Shown in pieces: positions 13,354 through 26,448 of a stretch of 64,000 bases of DNA (position 1 is the stretch's first letter; each line of letters starts with the position of its first letter). The stretch is taken from NCBI RefSeq assembly GCF_001653235.2, contig NC_035790.1:5394001-5458000 (forward strand), written 5' to 3'. The position numbers were made by a program, and so were the translations under genes. Below the pieces are notes generated by a model. That model ran no database searches. It saw nothing but the letters and a program-made list of their open reading frames with translations, and had not been told where the DNA came from. This stretch comes from Pochonia chlamydosporia 170. Taxonomy: Eukaryota; Ascomycota; Sordariomycetes; Hypocreales; Clavicipitaceae.

Positions 13354-15029
13354 ATTTGTATCCAGATGTCAATATGAGGCACAGGCAATGACAGTCAGAA
13401 ACAGGAGAAGACTTGCAAAGATTACCAACGACGCGGTCCATATGGCCCAGTTCAGCCACCATGTCTTGCCCTTGCGGCCGGCGCGGAGACGGAAGACAGC
13501 GACGGGTATTGCGAGGAATGGGAAGGCGTCGCCTTGTGGCACATCGGTATGACCTCGAAACCCCCAAGGACAAGGATAAGGGGCCAAAAGGGCATTTCAG
13601 GACGACAAATGAAGGTTGCTACAAGTTTGCTCTGGTGGTCTGGTGTCGGTCTGGTCACATTGAATCATCAGGACATGTCTGAGCATCCAGAGCCGGCCAC
13701 GGTCGCCCAGACATGGCCGCCACTCGCTCCCCTTGGAATCAGACTAGGCAGGGATCATGGGCCGAGGGAGCTGGGGGTCACCAAGAAACCGGGTTTGGGC
13801 TTGGAAGCCAACTGGTCGGTTGTATCCTGACTGACTGGACTCTAGAGAGTTGGTTGATGGTTGACTGTTTGTTGCTGGCACTTGCTCCCTTCCTCACTGC
13901 TGACTCGCCAGACGACTTTTGATGCTTGGCTTGATGCATGCTGCGCTGCTCCTTGTTCATTCACAACCCGGCAGCATGCATGGGCTTGCATGGATAGGCA
14001 TGCCATGTCATGGGCTCCTGGTAAAATGGACAACTGAGCAGCAGGATCAACTTGGCCCCGCCTGCCAGATTTGATGCTTTGACTGTGAAGTGTCAGGTGT
14101 GTGTGTGTGCGAGTGTAAGCCGTCTGGCCTGGTGCGAGGCAGGTGCGTTGTGTGGTGAGCCAGCTCGAGCCAGCACAACATTGAACACAGCACAGCACAG
14201 GACAGGGGCGGCCGGCACCTGGGCAGATAAGTACCTAGGTACGTACCAGACTGCACATAGGTCCATGTCATTGACCGTCACAGAGTCCATCCAGTCCAGT
14301 CCAGTCAAGTCAAGTCAATTTGCTCCAAGACGCCAGGCTCGATTGCGATAATTTTCGGGGCGAGGGACCTGCCGAGATATTATTGTTATTTACGGCCTGT
14401 ATCCTCGCTGCCCTGACCCTTATCTGGCCCTGGTGCTTTTCGAGACCCTTTTTATATCACTTTCCTGACTTGAGATCTCTTTAATGCGAGGTACACTCAC
14501 CTTTGACCCTTTTTGACGTTTTCCACCAGATTTTTCTGCCCAATTCCTCATCCTATGACCCACGAGAAAAGTCTACGCATGAAGAATCACATTTCAGCGA
14601 CACAAAAGCAAACGAGAAAAGAGACGAGAGGAGAGAACACAACACTCCTCTTTGCCCCAGTCACTCAAAGGGGTTTTTGCGAGATATCATTTTTATTGTG
14701 CACGACGACGATACGCAAAGTCGATTCCGGGCACTTGGCACCAAGTATTACTCGGTGGTTGGCGCTTGCATCCGTTGAATCTCTCTTTGTTGATCCATCC
14801 ATCCCTTCTGGATTTTGCGCAGACTCTCCATCCAGACTCGTCTGGTGCTCAAACGCGCCGTCGTGTGCGCCTGGTACCACGTCGCCGGATCAGTCAGTTT
14901 TAGGATTGAGCAAGGCGTTTCCTGGCTGGTAGGTTCTTATTTTCCTAAGTATCATTCTACAGAGCACCGACTAGGAAGATTCCATAATACCCAAGGTGGA
15001 TGAGCATTTTGTCACTTGAGCGACGAAGC

Positions 15030-15045
15030 GGTCTGGTCTGGTCTG
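15030..15045. repeat. Tandem GGTCT pentamers
   Basis: Three GGTCT units in a row within the CCAGAC/GTCTGG-rich desert. Similar runs lie at 15773-15790, 16581-16595 and 26432-26448. Confidence 0.8.
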
Positions 15046-15772
15046 CTGGCTTCCTGGCTGGTATTCAGGTTACACAAAACAGCCCCAAGTTGCTCCCATC
15101 CCACTCCATCAAATATCCCCTCCATAAGACCATACCAAACTGGAGTTGTCCTTGGTCCTCACTGTCAATCTGTCAAGTCGCTTCACTCTGCCACTCTCTT
15201 GCTCTCCCTTGCCCCTTGCTCAAGTGAGTACAGTCAAGGTGCCTGGCAACTAAAACCTGGAGTCAACACCACACCCGACCAGACGCAGTGCCGGCCAAAC
15301 TACCAGTCAATACCACACACCAGGCCAAACGCTTTCAAGCCACTTTGCCCTCTATGGGGTTTCTCACGGCAGTCTGGTCTGCGTCTGCTGGCTGGTCTCG
15401 GGCAAGATTAAACCTCACCAACCCCTACCAATTCTTCCATACCATGCCAATATCCCAGATCTGACAGAACCCTTGTTTGCTCTTCCCTCATGTGATCGAT
15501 CTTTCCATCTTTCGCATTTTCCCTTTGATCGGATTTGTTCGGCCAAATCGACCTTTCCCCAAGTGGACTGTGCTGGCATGGACTGGACCATGGCGCTTGC
15601 TTGCTTGCACTCAAAACCCGTACCTGCCGCAGATGTCGAAGCTTTTTTCCAGACCAGACGGGTGTGGCAGGCGCGAATCATTTGAGCTCGACTCTCCCGG
15701 CGACCTGGGTCCAGTACTTTACCGATCGATTTGATGTCAATTCATTGACCACCAGACATGCGCCAGACCTGG

Positions 15773-15790
15773 CCAGACCAGACCAGACCA
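15773..15790. repeat. Tandem CCAGA pentamers
   Basis: Three CCAGA units plus a partial one, the reverse complement of the runs at 15030 and 26432. Confidence 0.8.
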
Positions 15791-15850
15791 TCAAATACTC
15801 TTGCCTATCTACGGAGCATTCCTCGCTTCTCTCTCAATTGATGTACTGAC

Positions 15851-15871
15851 ACAAAGCACAAAGCACAAAGC
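15851..15871. repeat. Three tandem ACAAAGC units
   Basis: Perfect 7-base unit repeated three times in gene-free DNA. Confidence 0.85.
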
Positions 15872-17052
15872 ACTTGACTGGCTTCCGTGGGGTGTCTGTG
15901 CATGCCCCATGCTCTGCCACCAAACCAGTCCAAGCACCAGACAGACATAGCAGTTGACCAGTTTCAATTTCCATGTCGCATCCCTTCCCCCCCTCCCTTT
16001 ACCTGCAAGCCCTCCCAAACCGAGCCGTTTTCAGTCCAAGAGTTTTGTTGGCTGTAAACTGACCTGACGGCTATTCAGACCACCAGACTGCATCCTTTCT
16101 GTTTTATAGTTTTGGGTTACGAGCGCTGCAGAGGTGTCACTTCCCTGGCGTTGTCAAACTTGGCACCGAGCGCTTGGATCAGACTGGACCAGCGGAGCAG
16201 ACTGTTTACCCCATCCGAGTTGACTCGACGGCTGGAAGCTACCCACATTGCGGGACTAGCCGATCAGTCCCCTCCCCTCCCGCCTCAATCGCTTTGATTG
16301 TTCCCTGCCCAGTCACAAACTCTGGCTGCCAGAAGCTGGCAAGCCGAGCTGTGGGTGGTGAACAATTGAAGGCGCCAAAAGCTTGAGGACAAGCCAATCC
16401 AGTAACCCGGGCGGCTGACTTGACTATTGAGTCTTGCAGCAACAGGTCCGGAGATCTGCTCTCTCTGTGTCTGGTGCTGCCACTCAGCACGACAGGGCTA
16501 CAAATCAACAAGTTGAGCAAAAGCAGCAGACTTGACCAGACTTGACGTCTCTGTCCCTGTCTGTCCTGTCACATTTGGGCCTGGTCTGGTCTGGCCGGGG
16601 CAGACTTGACATCTGGACATTGCAACAGACACAAGCACCCATCATCAGGCCGCCTCGCATCTTCCAGACATCAGACACATGCAACTTAGTCGTTCGCCGA
16701 GCCAGCCTGGACTCGACGTCTGGATCAACAGCAACAACTGTCTAATTCCTTCTCCAGATTTGCACACGACATTGCGTTGCTTCATTGGCGGACGAGATCG
16801 AGCAATTTCTGCTGACCAGTTGAACAATAGATAGCACCGCATGCAACGGTAGCTTGTGTTCCACTGCCTGTAGCAGGGGAGGTCCAGAGTTGACCTTCCA
16901 TTGCCATTTCTCTCAGCCACGCATCCGCAAACTTGCCTCGTCACGGCATCCAAGTCATACAACCACTGCCGGTCGGCCGTCGGAACTCACTCAATCCGAG
17001 TCTGGCCCATTCTTTGGTCGCACTGATAAAGGTTGTTGCATATCCTACTTCC

Positions 17053-20000
17053 ATGGGTGACTCGTTGCACTTGGACGACCACCGCCCCGCAAAGCGCATC
17101 AAGTTGTCAACACCATCAGAGCTTCATCACCATCGCGAAGCCGAGGAGTCTTCTCAACATCAACCGCGGCATTCGCCGCCGCCGCCGCAACTACAACCAC
17201 CAGAAGTCTGCCAGTCGCATCCTTACTCGTACCAACAGCTACAGGCACAGCAGCCTTCATCGCATCCTGTGTCCCAGCAGTTGCCTCACAGCTCGAAGGA
17301 GCATGCTGCTTCTGTCCCCTCATCAGGTAGAGCTATGGCGAGTTTAGACGGGCCAGACAACTCGCCCGGGCCAAATAACCCTTGGCCAACTGACTCCGTG
17401 TTCGACCCGTCATGGAGGTGGCCACTGTCGGCTTCGAACTGCCCCCCTCCTTCATCCCATGTGCTACATCTTGGTGCTTCAAGAGACAACTTGGAAACCG
17501 GGCATGTCTTTGCCTCGCCACAGCAACCACCAGTGTCGGGACCATCAAGTTTTGACCCTACATCGCTACCCACTTCTTCAGGTAAGGAGCCCTATTTCTC
17601 TCTGTTTTCTTAATGTCGTGTTTGAGTAAGTTCTCCAAATCGTGCTATTGCATACGCGGAACCAAGGAAAAAAAAAAAACGATACATTTCTTGCATCGTG
17701 CATGGATTGCTTTGAAGCAGGTTGACCACGACCTCTGATACATAGCAAGCGTTGTCAACTTGGCACAAAGCGCGAACATGTACGAAGTACGGACCTCTGG
17801 AGCTCCAAAACTCTTGCCTAGCATGCAGCTCTGAGATGACCACCCACCACCCTTGTTGATCTTGGAGGCGCCGTGTTGTGCATTCGCCCCCACACCGGTG
17901 AGCATGCACCCATGTGCTTCATCACTCGAGAGCATCTCGTCGGGCCTCGTGCCTTGGCTCATGGTCAAAGTCTAGTCTACTTGGACTGAATGCTCAACCT
18001 TTCAACCAATACTTGTCACCATTTACCGAGTTAATCCCTCATACTTTGTTTCGTTCCCAGCAAGTTCTGAGATTCGCTCTACCAAGATTTAATGCTCTAG
18101 CAAATATCTAATGAAGCAGAGATGGTTGGCGAGCTTGTCATCATCCTGCGGATGATTGACCGGATACCGTCACATGTTTCTTTGGTCAAAGGACCATATC
18201 AGCACTCGCTTCCCAGTGGAAGGGCTTGTGTCTCACTTCTGGAAATACCGCTACCCGTTCCTTCGACTGCAATCAACTGCCAAGCTTGAAGCGAAATGCT
18301 TCATTGTCTCACACAAGAGCTGACATACTATCCAGCCGTATCTTCGACGTCGCAGCTCGACTTCACGACGTTGAGTCCCTCGGACTCCTTCTATTCCTCC
18401 CAACCAGCGCAGTTTGAGGCAGTCTTTCCAACTTCTGTGTCACGATCTCCTGTTACATACGATAGCGTGCCACCCTCCATACCAGAAGTCACAAGTAGTG
18501 GGCACCAACCGCCTGAGAGAAGTGTGGCACACAGAAATGACGTGCTTCGTAGCCCCTTTCGAGATTGTATTGGCACATTTGGACTGCATAAGTCGCAGTT
18601 CTTCAGCCGTCCAGCTGATGGCAGAGTCAACGGCTACATCAAGTTTTCCTGGCCAAAGGAAAGCCGCGGGAAGCAAACTCCAACAGAGCGTACGCCGTCC
18701 ATTTCGGACGCCCCAAGAGTGATTGAAATCGATGATTCCACCGAGACGAGTGACGAGTTTGCTTCACAATCTTCGATGTCCGTGATTGGCCCCTCGCCAG
18801 CACCGTTGAGAGGTGCAGAGGACTCTATCGAATTTACTGTGGATGTATCCAGCTTCTTCAGCCAACCTGTGACGTTTAGTTCCATGTCTCATACACCGGT
18901 TGGGTTTACCCCGTCTCCTGTTCTCTCGAATGCGCCTACTGAGGTTGCTTCTATGGGCGCTCCGAAGCTGTTACCCGCCCAGTATGGCTACGAGGCCAAG
19001 ATGGATGATACTGACCGACGGTTTTGGATGTTCTGTAAGTGGAATGGACATGGGCAGGTAGACGTGCATGATCTGAATTATCCTGACAATTTATTAGATA
19101 TTCGAAACTGGTGTCCTGGTCGCAGCGTTTTGGAAGACACAAACCTGTGGTTGAAGGATTTCGCGCAAATGCACAAAAGCCTGGGTGTGCGATCGGCCAT
19201 TCAGAGTCTAGCCGGTATTTACATTTACGATTATTTGCCACTAGATTCTATTCGCAAGAGAGTCAACCAGCGATTTTCTGATGCCGAAGATCGACTTACT
19301 CAATTGCTAAATGATCCCGCGACTGCCCGAGATGAATCTCTAGCAAATGAACTCATCACCATTGCCGTGATTCTTTCTATGCAAGATGTGAGTAGGAATC
19401 ATTTCGTTGTAGTTCTGCGAACATGCATGCGAACGTGCTGGTTGATCTTGTCGTTCATTGCTCTCTGACTCAAACGTAGATCGTCTTGACCGAACGCCGC
19501 CTTAAAAAGCCATTTTCACCCCGGTGGCTTCAAGGCTTTCGCCAAGGAGAACAATTCCTTCAATCGACTGACCATGGCTCGAGGTTCTGGAAAGCCTCCA
19601 ATGTTCAAGCATCATCATTGCGAATCTCACAGTCCATTATTGTTGGTCGAGCCGTCATTTTGGCACAACCTATGTCCTCTTTACCCCCACCAGACAAGTT
19701 CAATGCCCAGGAAGAGGCATCTCGATTTGGCTGGCTCCTCTACGGCACAGAGAAAGACATGTATCAAATTCACGGTGGTTGTGGATTTTCCAAGAAGTTG
19801 CTTCATACCTTGGGCCAGATAACCTACTGTGCAGCACGGCTACAGCAAGAACCAGAGAGCGCTATTGTGCCGATGACAGCAGATTATCTGCACACGGATC
19901 TGCTCAACATGAGACAATGGAGTTCCGAGTCAAAGAGCTGGGAGGTTGCAAAATCTGGACCTCCGGTGATTAAATGGGTGCGATCTCAAGCAGATAATTA

Positions 20001-20600
20001 TGAAATCCACACGAATGCATGGATGACGGATGTGACCGCTGAAGCTTGGCGCTTTGCGGCCATTCTCTATCTTCAATGTCGCGTGTTTCGGTAAGTGGCC
20101 TGAAATTGGAGCTTGTCCCCCAGAGCCAGGAACGTTGCTAACATCCTTTTGCCAGATTGCCGAGAAACCACCCTGAGGTGGTATCCAAGCTTGATGATCT
20201 TGCGAGATGCATCACCATCATGCCCACATCGGGATCTCATTTTACTGCCCAGGCACCACTCTTCCCTGTGTTTTTACTAGGGCTACTGGCAACTGTTCCT
20301 AGGCATAAAGCCGTTTCCAGTACATGGTTCAATGAGGTTTTGCAAACCCCAGTACGAAGCGTAAGTTGTATATGCCAATAATCCCAGAATGTCTAGAACT
20401 AACGGCAACCTGGGACAAAGAGCGTTCCCCCATTACATAAAGCACTCCAGCATATTTGGAGTTGGATTGACAGAGAGATTCCCGTGGCCTTGCCACCGAA
20501 TCTCGAAATAGATCTGCCTATTCATTCTCGACAGCCATGGTGGGAACTCCTGGTCACCCGAGTCCAGGACCAAGAACAAGAGGTGCTCTGTTTGACTTGA
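17053..20600 (+). CDS. Fungal_trans_2-type regulator (ARCA-like), no zinc cluster visible
   Basis: Model of five exons, all in phase: 17053-17581, 18318-19387, 19480-20090, 20156-20360 and 20421-20600, giving 864 residues. The last three introns are short and canonical. Exon 1 encodes MGDSLHLDD, a basic AKRIKL patch and a Pro/Gln/His/Ser-rich region. Exons 2-5 encode a linker and a helical regulatory region like the Fungal_trans_2 domain of ARCA-like transcription factors, with WNGHG, FLQSTDHGSRFW, TADYLHTDLL and a WWELLVTRVQDQ end. Such proteins usually carry an N-terminal Zn(II)2Cys6 cluster; none is found in exon 1 or in the 736-bp first intron in any forward frame. The intron 1 acceptor is AAG and is the weakest join; the gene may instead start at the ATG at 18296. 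It converges on the methyltransferase gene 269 bp downstream. Confidence 0.72.
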
Positions 20601-20869
20601 GAAACAGAAATCATTTTCTCATGATTAACTTAAATCTATTAATCTAACTGGATCGAAGCCCCTGGCCAAAGCTTGATGTTGGTCCTCCCCTGACAGCCAC
20701 GAAAAAACGCCGGGGACCTGGTTATACACTCAAGGTCTCGAAACATGATGCTCTCGGCAGGATGCACAAGTCAACAACCAAATGTCATTACGAAAGACCA
20801 GATACACCACTATCACTGTCTTCTTTCAGGTCATCTGAATCTTTTAGCCGAATGAGATACTGGCCTGCA

Positions 20870-22018
20870 TCATATTGCGTCAGAATTGCGGTGTAGTCGA
20901 AGAAAAAACTCATACTCACGAAATTCCGAGTCTGGCGCTCTCCAAACGTCTATAACACTTAGCCCTGCTTTGGAGCACATGATTTGGACACTGTTTTCGC
21001 AGTATTTGTGCGCATCGAACCAATCGAACTCCTCGCCAACATGGATAGTTCTCTTAATCTTGTGGCAATTGATTGTTTTGTTGGGGCGGAAATAGAAGCG
21101 GTGCCTCGTTGTTGGTTCCTTCTCAATATCTGCGCAGAAGTCCCAGTCTTCTTCTTTGAACACATCTTCGCCAAGAAGTCTGTTGGCGTGATCAAAACCG
21201 TTGAGAAAGAAACGCCGATATAAATCCTCCCTGGAGTGATATGCTTTCCAAAGCTTTTCTCTCTGGTCAGCAGCCATGTGGGCATCCATTCCAACCAACA
21301 GTAGGTCACCGGGTCGCATGATGGTCTTCCAAGACTTCAGATGCTCTACCGCGGTGACCCATGGATCGTTGCACAGAACCGAACCCAAAGAGAGAAACAA
21401 TCTGGGGCCTTTTATACTGTTGGCATACCGCTGGCCGTCCTGAAACGTACCCCAAAGACCCGCACAAACAACATTGGATTCTAGACCGGAGTGCAAATTG
21501 GCTATGTAGGCTACGTTACATTCCAGGGACGCCTTTGAAATATCTAGAGCCAGATATGTCGCCGGCGTCTGGGCCTTTTCGAATGCCGCCAGGAGGTGCT
21601 CGACTTTTCTGGTGTCCCTAAGCCATTACACAGTCAGTTCGACAAAAACTCTAAATGGGTTATACACTGCGACCTTGGACGCTCAAAAGGGGTCAGAAAC
21701 GAAACAGAGTAGAACATACCCAGCACCAAGATCTACCATGGTCACACCCGCCTTGACTCGCCGTGCGATGTGCACGCCGTACTCGTTAAACAAGGCAATT
21801 TCATCATGGGTTTGGTAGAATTCTGTGGTAAAGATAATCTCGTTCCATATGGGTAAACCAACATCGTCATACAGCAGTTCGTCCGGAAGCGTGGGCTTGT
21901 TGTGCTCATCATACGGCTCTTGAAGAGCGCAAAGCAACCGCTCACCAATGTTGCTCTGCATAACACTGCCGCCAATGTCAATCACGCTGCCGTGGGCTAT
22001 GTTCCGTGACTGCATCAT
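20870..22018 (-). CDS. EgtD/EasF-like SAM-dependent N-methyltransferase (PF10017-type)
   Basis: Two exons, 22018-21720 and 21617-20870, with a 102-bp intron (GTATGT donor, CTTAG acceptor) that falls inside the SAM-binding motif MVDLGAGDTRK; 348 residues. The order LPDELLYDD, LFNEYGVHIA, the glycine motif, YLALDISKASL and a C-terminal EYEFFLRL matches the histidine-specific methyltransferase domain shared by bacterial EgtD and fungal ergot-alkaloid N-methyltransferases (EasF/FgaMT). Length fits a stand-alone enzyme rather than fungal Egt1, which fuses this domain to a sulfatase-modifying-factor domain. The likely reaction is methylation of an amino nitrogen on an amino acid or derived metabolite, in the cytosol. 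No prenyltransferase, P450, NRPS or PKS gene is adjacent, so an alkaloid cluster is not supported and the substrate is open. Two ATGs stand in tandem at the start. Confidence 0.85.
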
Positions 22019-22871
22019 GTCGATCTATTTCAGGTATCGATTATCTGTCCGGGTGGGATGTTGCTGTCAATACAGGATCCAGTGAGAGAGCATACGAAGG
22101 TCGAGCACGACGTAATCAATTGGTTCTACCTTCAGTGCGACGACGACGCTGACATGGAATACTTGGAAATCCAACCAGACGGTAGTTCGCCAGTCTAACA
22201 ATGAAAGAGACTTTGGAGTAGGGGTACACAATTTGGTGATTGGGGTTTGCTTTCGGAGACGGAATTGCGCGGGGATATTGGACAAACCTCGAGTTTAAAT
22301 ATGTCGACGAGTACGAACGAACAACGGCAAAGTCTAGGGAGCAAAATATAGGTGATCGCCAAGCTGTACAGCTGTCAATGTTTGGCAGGGGTAACAATGC
22401 AGACTTAGGGCAAAAGGATCTCATACCTGAACGAAAAGATGCCTGTAGATTTTGATTCTATGGGCTTGCAGGGCCTCAAAGTCGTGTACGGATACCCTCC
22501 ACCCGAGTTGCCGAAAGAATGAATCAACGATTGGGCGACACCTGGGCGAAATTTGCAGTCGTGTACCAGTTTCCAGCTTCAGCACTTGGTGTCTCAGCAC
22601 GACAGAAGGCCAGATGCTGCCGACGAGAAAATCACAACGATCTCTGGCGGGGCAGTGTGTGTTGTGTGTGCATGTACGTGCAAGTCAGGCGACATATGCA
22701 AAGGACAGAGAAGGGCCCCAATCGGAGCAGAACGTGGCCACTCCCGGAGCGAGAAATATGGTCAGGAAGTCTTCGAGAGAACAGTTCGGTAGGGCAAATG
22801 GATTATCGAAGCATCACACTTGGGGGTGTTGGTCTAAGTGGAGAGACTGAGAGCACAGGACTTGTATGTAT

Positions 22872-22881
22872 GTACTCCGTA
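22872..22881. repeat. GTACTCCGTA motif copy
   Basis: Exact reverse-complement copy of the TACGGAGTAC motif in intergenic DNA. Confidence 0.8.
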
Positions 22882-25035
22882 TGCGTGTAAGGAAGTGTGT
22901 GCTTCTTCCAAGGGCCAAGGTATGTTGATTTCTGGAGTGAGAGAAAGGCTCAGATCCTCACGGCCATTATTCTCGGTACCAGCCAGAGGAAGAGTTCTGC
23001 AGGATGCAAGCGAATGTATTTTATTTTCTTTTTTTTCCCCTCTGGCAAGGAAGGCAGAGAATAACCGAGACGGGCAGCCGTGAATCACAAACTGGGTCCT
23101 GGGACGGAAGAGCTCACCTCACATTAGGGTGATGCATGGAGGGTGGCATCGACTCCAACCACGGTCTTTGCTCTCCACCCCTAGCGTTGGTGTCTTCAGC
23201 CACCACCGTTGAGAAACTGGGGGCATCACAGATGGGGCGTGTACAGTTAGATTGGGACCTTCGGTCTTGGTACGGCACCAAATAAGGCCAAATTGTTAAA
23301 AAAAGGCATCTCACGTTCTGTTGTCCCAGCGGCTAGTTGGAGCTAGTGAAAGATGTACATGATCGAGTTGAGAAATCTAGCATTTGCATCAGATTGAGGC
23401 ATAACGCCATGTTGACATGTGTGCATTGAAAGCAGTCTGCTTGATCTGCTTGATGGTGGACTGAACGATTTGACATGCCAAGTCAGGGATGGGCCAAATT
23501 TTGGTCTCAGTCTGCAACTTGAATTGTTACCAAAAAATGGTCTTCAGGATGATGTATAACAATTATCAAAGTGCCTTTGTCCGAAGTGACACTTGACTAA
23601 GATGCCACAACGGCCGAAAAGGGGGCATGCTCTAAACCGTTGCCGAAGTCAGTTTACCGACTTCCACGAAATGCCCGAACCCTTTTCCAGAAGGATTGTA
23701 CCCAGCAGACACCGTTCCTCCCTCACTAATCAGCTGGCAGCTCGGACACAGAGCTCCTCGAAAAACCTTAAATTGCAAATCAGGTAGTTGTCGCCGTAAC
23801 ACAAGACCTGAAGTGTAGAAGCATCCAGCGTGCCGGGTCGGATTCAGCGCACGGCTCCTGGCCTGTGGAACGGTGGCACAACAAATCGGGTAATATGTTT
23901 ATTGGTTCAAGAAATTAAGGTGTAACAGTATCACAGATTCACAGGCACCGCTGACGTGACGAACTGAGGTCCAAGCTCCAAATGACGTGGGTGATTTGAG
24001 ACGCTTGAACCTTAGCCGTTGACCACAAAAGTAGTGATAAAAAAAGCTGAGTTCGACAAACATTGAATCTGTGCTGCATGTGCCCCAATGCCCGTTATAG
24101 GATGTGACTTGTCGATTTAACTCGCGGAGTCATGAGGATTGCGGAAATTTGGAGGTGGTGTGTCTTCGGTGTCAGCTAACATCAACATACACCCTTCCTG
24201 GCCTCCGCTCGAGTTAATACGATTGCACCTTTGAGGCCACAATATCTGATGACCCGTTCGCTCCTTCGACGCCACTCTGCCCACCATTGAATTTGTCCCA
24301 GTGAACGTTTGCGAATGCCAGAAAGGCTGGCAGGACTCCCACACCAAGACGCTAGCGTTGAATGGCTGGCTGAGATCGGGAGATGGCAGTGATATTGACA
24401 CCTCAGACTGATACCTTGACCCAAGCCGAGCAACCCAGGTTTGACCAGTTCCTGTTGCCAGCTTGGCATGCTATTGGCGTTCTCGGACAAGCGACCAAGT
24501 TAGGTGCCAGACCTGTTGACCAAAACACGCAAGAAACCTCGAATAATAGACCGTGGAATAAGGTTCCAAGCCTGCCCGAGAGCATTGTCAGGCTTGTAAC
24601 TGGCTAACAAGCAACAGATTGTTCCGTGAGCTCGTGGCCCACGAGACAACTCGAATGAGGGAAGGCTCTTTGGAGGAAACAGCCTTTTCCGCTTCGGACT
24701 TAGCTCCAAAGCACTTCCCTTCATCAATCTTGGGCTGGCGACCTCAGTCCAGATGCACATGCATGGGGAGTGAGCTTGGCTTACAATTCAGGTGAGTGGC
24801 GTAATATCATGGGAATGGACCGTCATATTCCCCCACCCCTTTGCCGCTGTGCATATTACCCGTGATAGTAAATATGAACTTTTCGCTCTAGTCGCAACCC
24901 GCCAGATTACTTCCGTGAAGCAGGCCATTACAACATTCGTGGTTCCGTTGAAACCGGCGGAGACAGCCACGTAGGCAAACGTGGAATCCGAGATATCAAA
25001 ATATGGAAAGGTTTGTATGTATTCCAGTGGCCTGG

Positions 25036-25045
25036 TACGGAGTAC
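25036..25045. repeat. TACGGAGTAC motif copy
   Basis: Exact copy in intergenic DNA. Confidence 0.8.
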
Positions 25046-25768
25046 TTTAACTTGGGGGATTAGCATACCCATGTCTGGTGCCATGCCGTCAACCAGCCTG
25101 CTGCATGGTTAACGATCGTCCAATCATGGATTGCCTGGAGAGATGAAAATTTTGGACAGTGACAATAATTTTTTTTTTCTGTGCTGGGCTTGTCACAAAC
25201 AAGGCTTTAGCGAACGGTTGCATCTGTCGAAGCCGAGACGCAGGATATGCGGCCCTTTGGTGATACGGTCATTGTGGCTAGCTAGACCAGATTGGCTTGT
25301 TGAGAGTCCCAGAACATGGATACAGCTCGTCGATGTCATTTGGTCAGCCGCTGACACTACGGTCTTAATTGAAGTCAGCTTGCCGGAGAAAAAAGAATTT
25401 CTGGGCCAAAGCCACCTCGATGATCGGACAGATGATCCTAAAAGTGGCTCGAAGCTCCTTTACGAGTTGAGCCTCCCCCAGTAGGAATTGGTGCCTGGAG
25501 GCTTTTCTTGATTATGGCTTGACAAATCCTCACTCGTGAGCCTCGAAAGAACATGTGCGGCTGTTGATGCATGTCTGTGATGATGCCCTGTGTGCCACAC
25601 CGGGGAAGATGTGAGGGTGAGGCACTTGGCAACCAGCTGACTTTTTACCTGGTCTTCGGTCTTTGAGAAATCGAGAAATTGTCCTATCAAGGCTGCAATA
25701 TGCATATCGACGACCAGAAGAGCTAGCAAGCTGGCCACACTATTGTGTTGCAGGGCGGAAGAGGAGAC

Positions 25769-25795
25769 GGAGGAGGAGGAGGAGGAGGAGGAGGG
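25769..25795. repeat. (GGA)n microsatellite
   Basis: About eight GGA units ending in a short G run, in gene-free DNA. Confidence 0.9.
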
Positions 25796-26431
25796 GGAAG
25801 ATCCCCTCTGTCCAAGGACAGAATAGGTTTTCGAATATTGAGGGTTTGATGGGCGTGGTTCGGGTGAGACAAATGCAGCGCACATGAGGAGGCTGCCATG
25901 CCGAAAGCCTTGCAGTCCGTGTATCTCTGTGGAACAGGGGAGAGTCGAAACGGTCGGCGATTATGGACGCCACGAGAGGACAATGGACAAAGGTGCCAAA
26001 TCAGACATGGAGTGGAGGCAGAAGAAAGAGTAACATGATTAGATGGGGGTGTTCTTTTGTTGAGAAGGCGGGAAAAAAAGAAGAGCTCTGCATTTTCCCT
26101 CATTCCAGTATCATTTCTAAATGATAATATTCGCCTTCCGTGGAACAAATGCGATTCCGGTTTCATCTGGCATTGTTCACTGCTCACGTCACAGTGAATG
26201 GGGAAGGTGCGCTGGGAAGCCAGACGTCGTTGCCGCTTTCCGTCCATGTCTGGTCCAGTCTGGTTACCTCAGGCGAAAAGTCAAAGACACATTGACCGCA
26301 CTAGAACTTCAACCAATCGGCCCAAAATCTGGCATCAATCTGGAATCTGGAAAACACCACCTGCAAACAACACCCACAACCAGAGGCATGAACAGGGCAG
26401 CTCAGCCCCTTCTGCACATCGATCCAAGCAA

Positions 26432-26448
26432 GGTCTGGTCTGGTCTGG
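26432..26448. repeat. Tandem GGTCT pentamers
   Basis: Three GGTCT units; same motif as at 15030 although 11 kb away. Confidence 0.8.

Larger units (their letters stand above)
9741..17052. other. Gene-free stretch, about 7.3 kb, rich in CCAGAC/GTCTGG
   Basis: No supported coding region. Contains an AGCAG pentamer run (10981), a TACTCCGTA motif (13345), a (TG)n stretch near 14096, and between about 13600 and 16800 many copies of CCAGAC or its complement, including short tandem runs at 15030, 15773 and 16581. The right end is presumably promoter and leader of the regulator starting at 17053. Confidence 0.6.
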
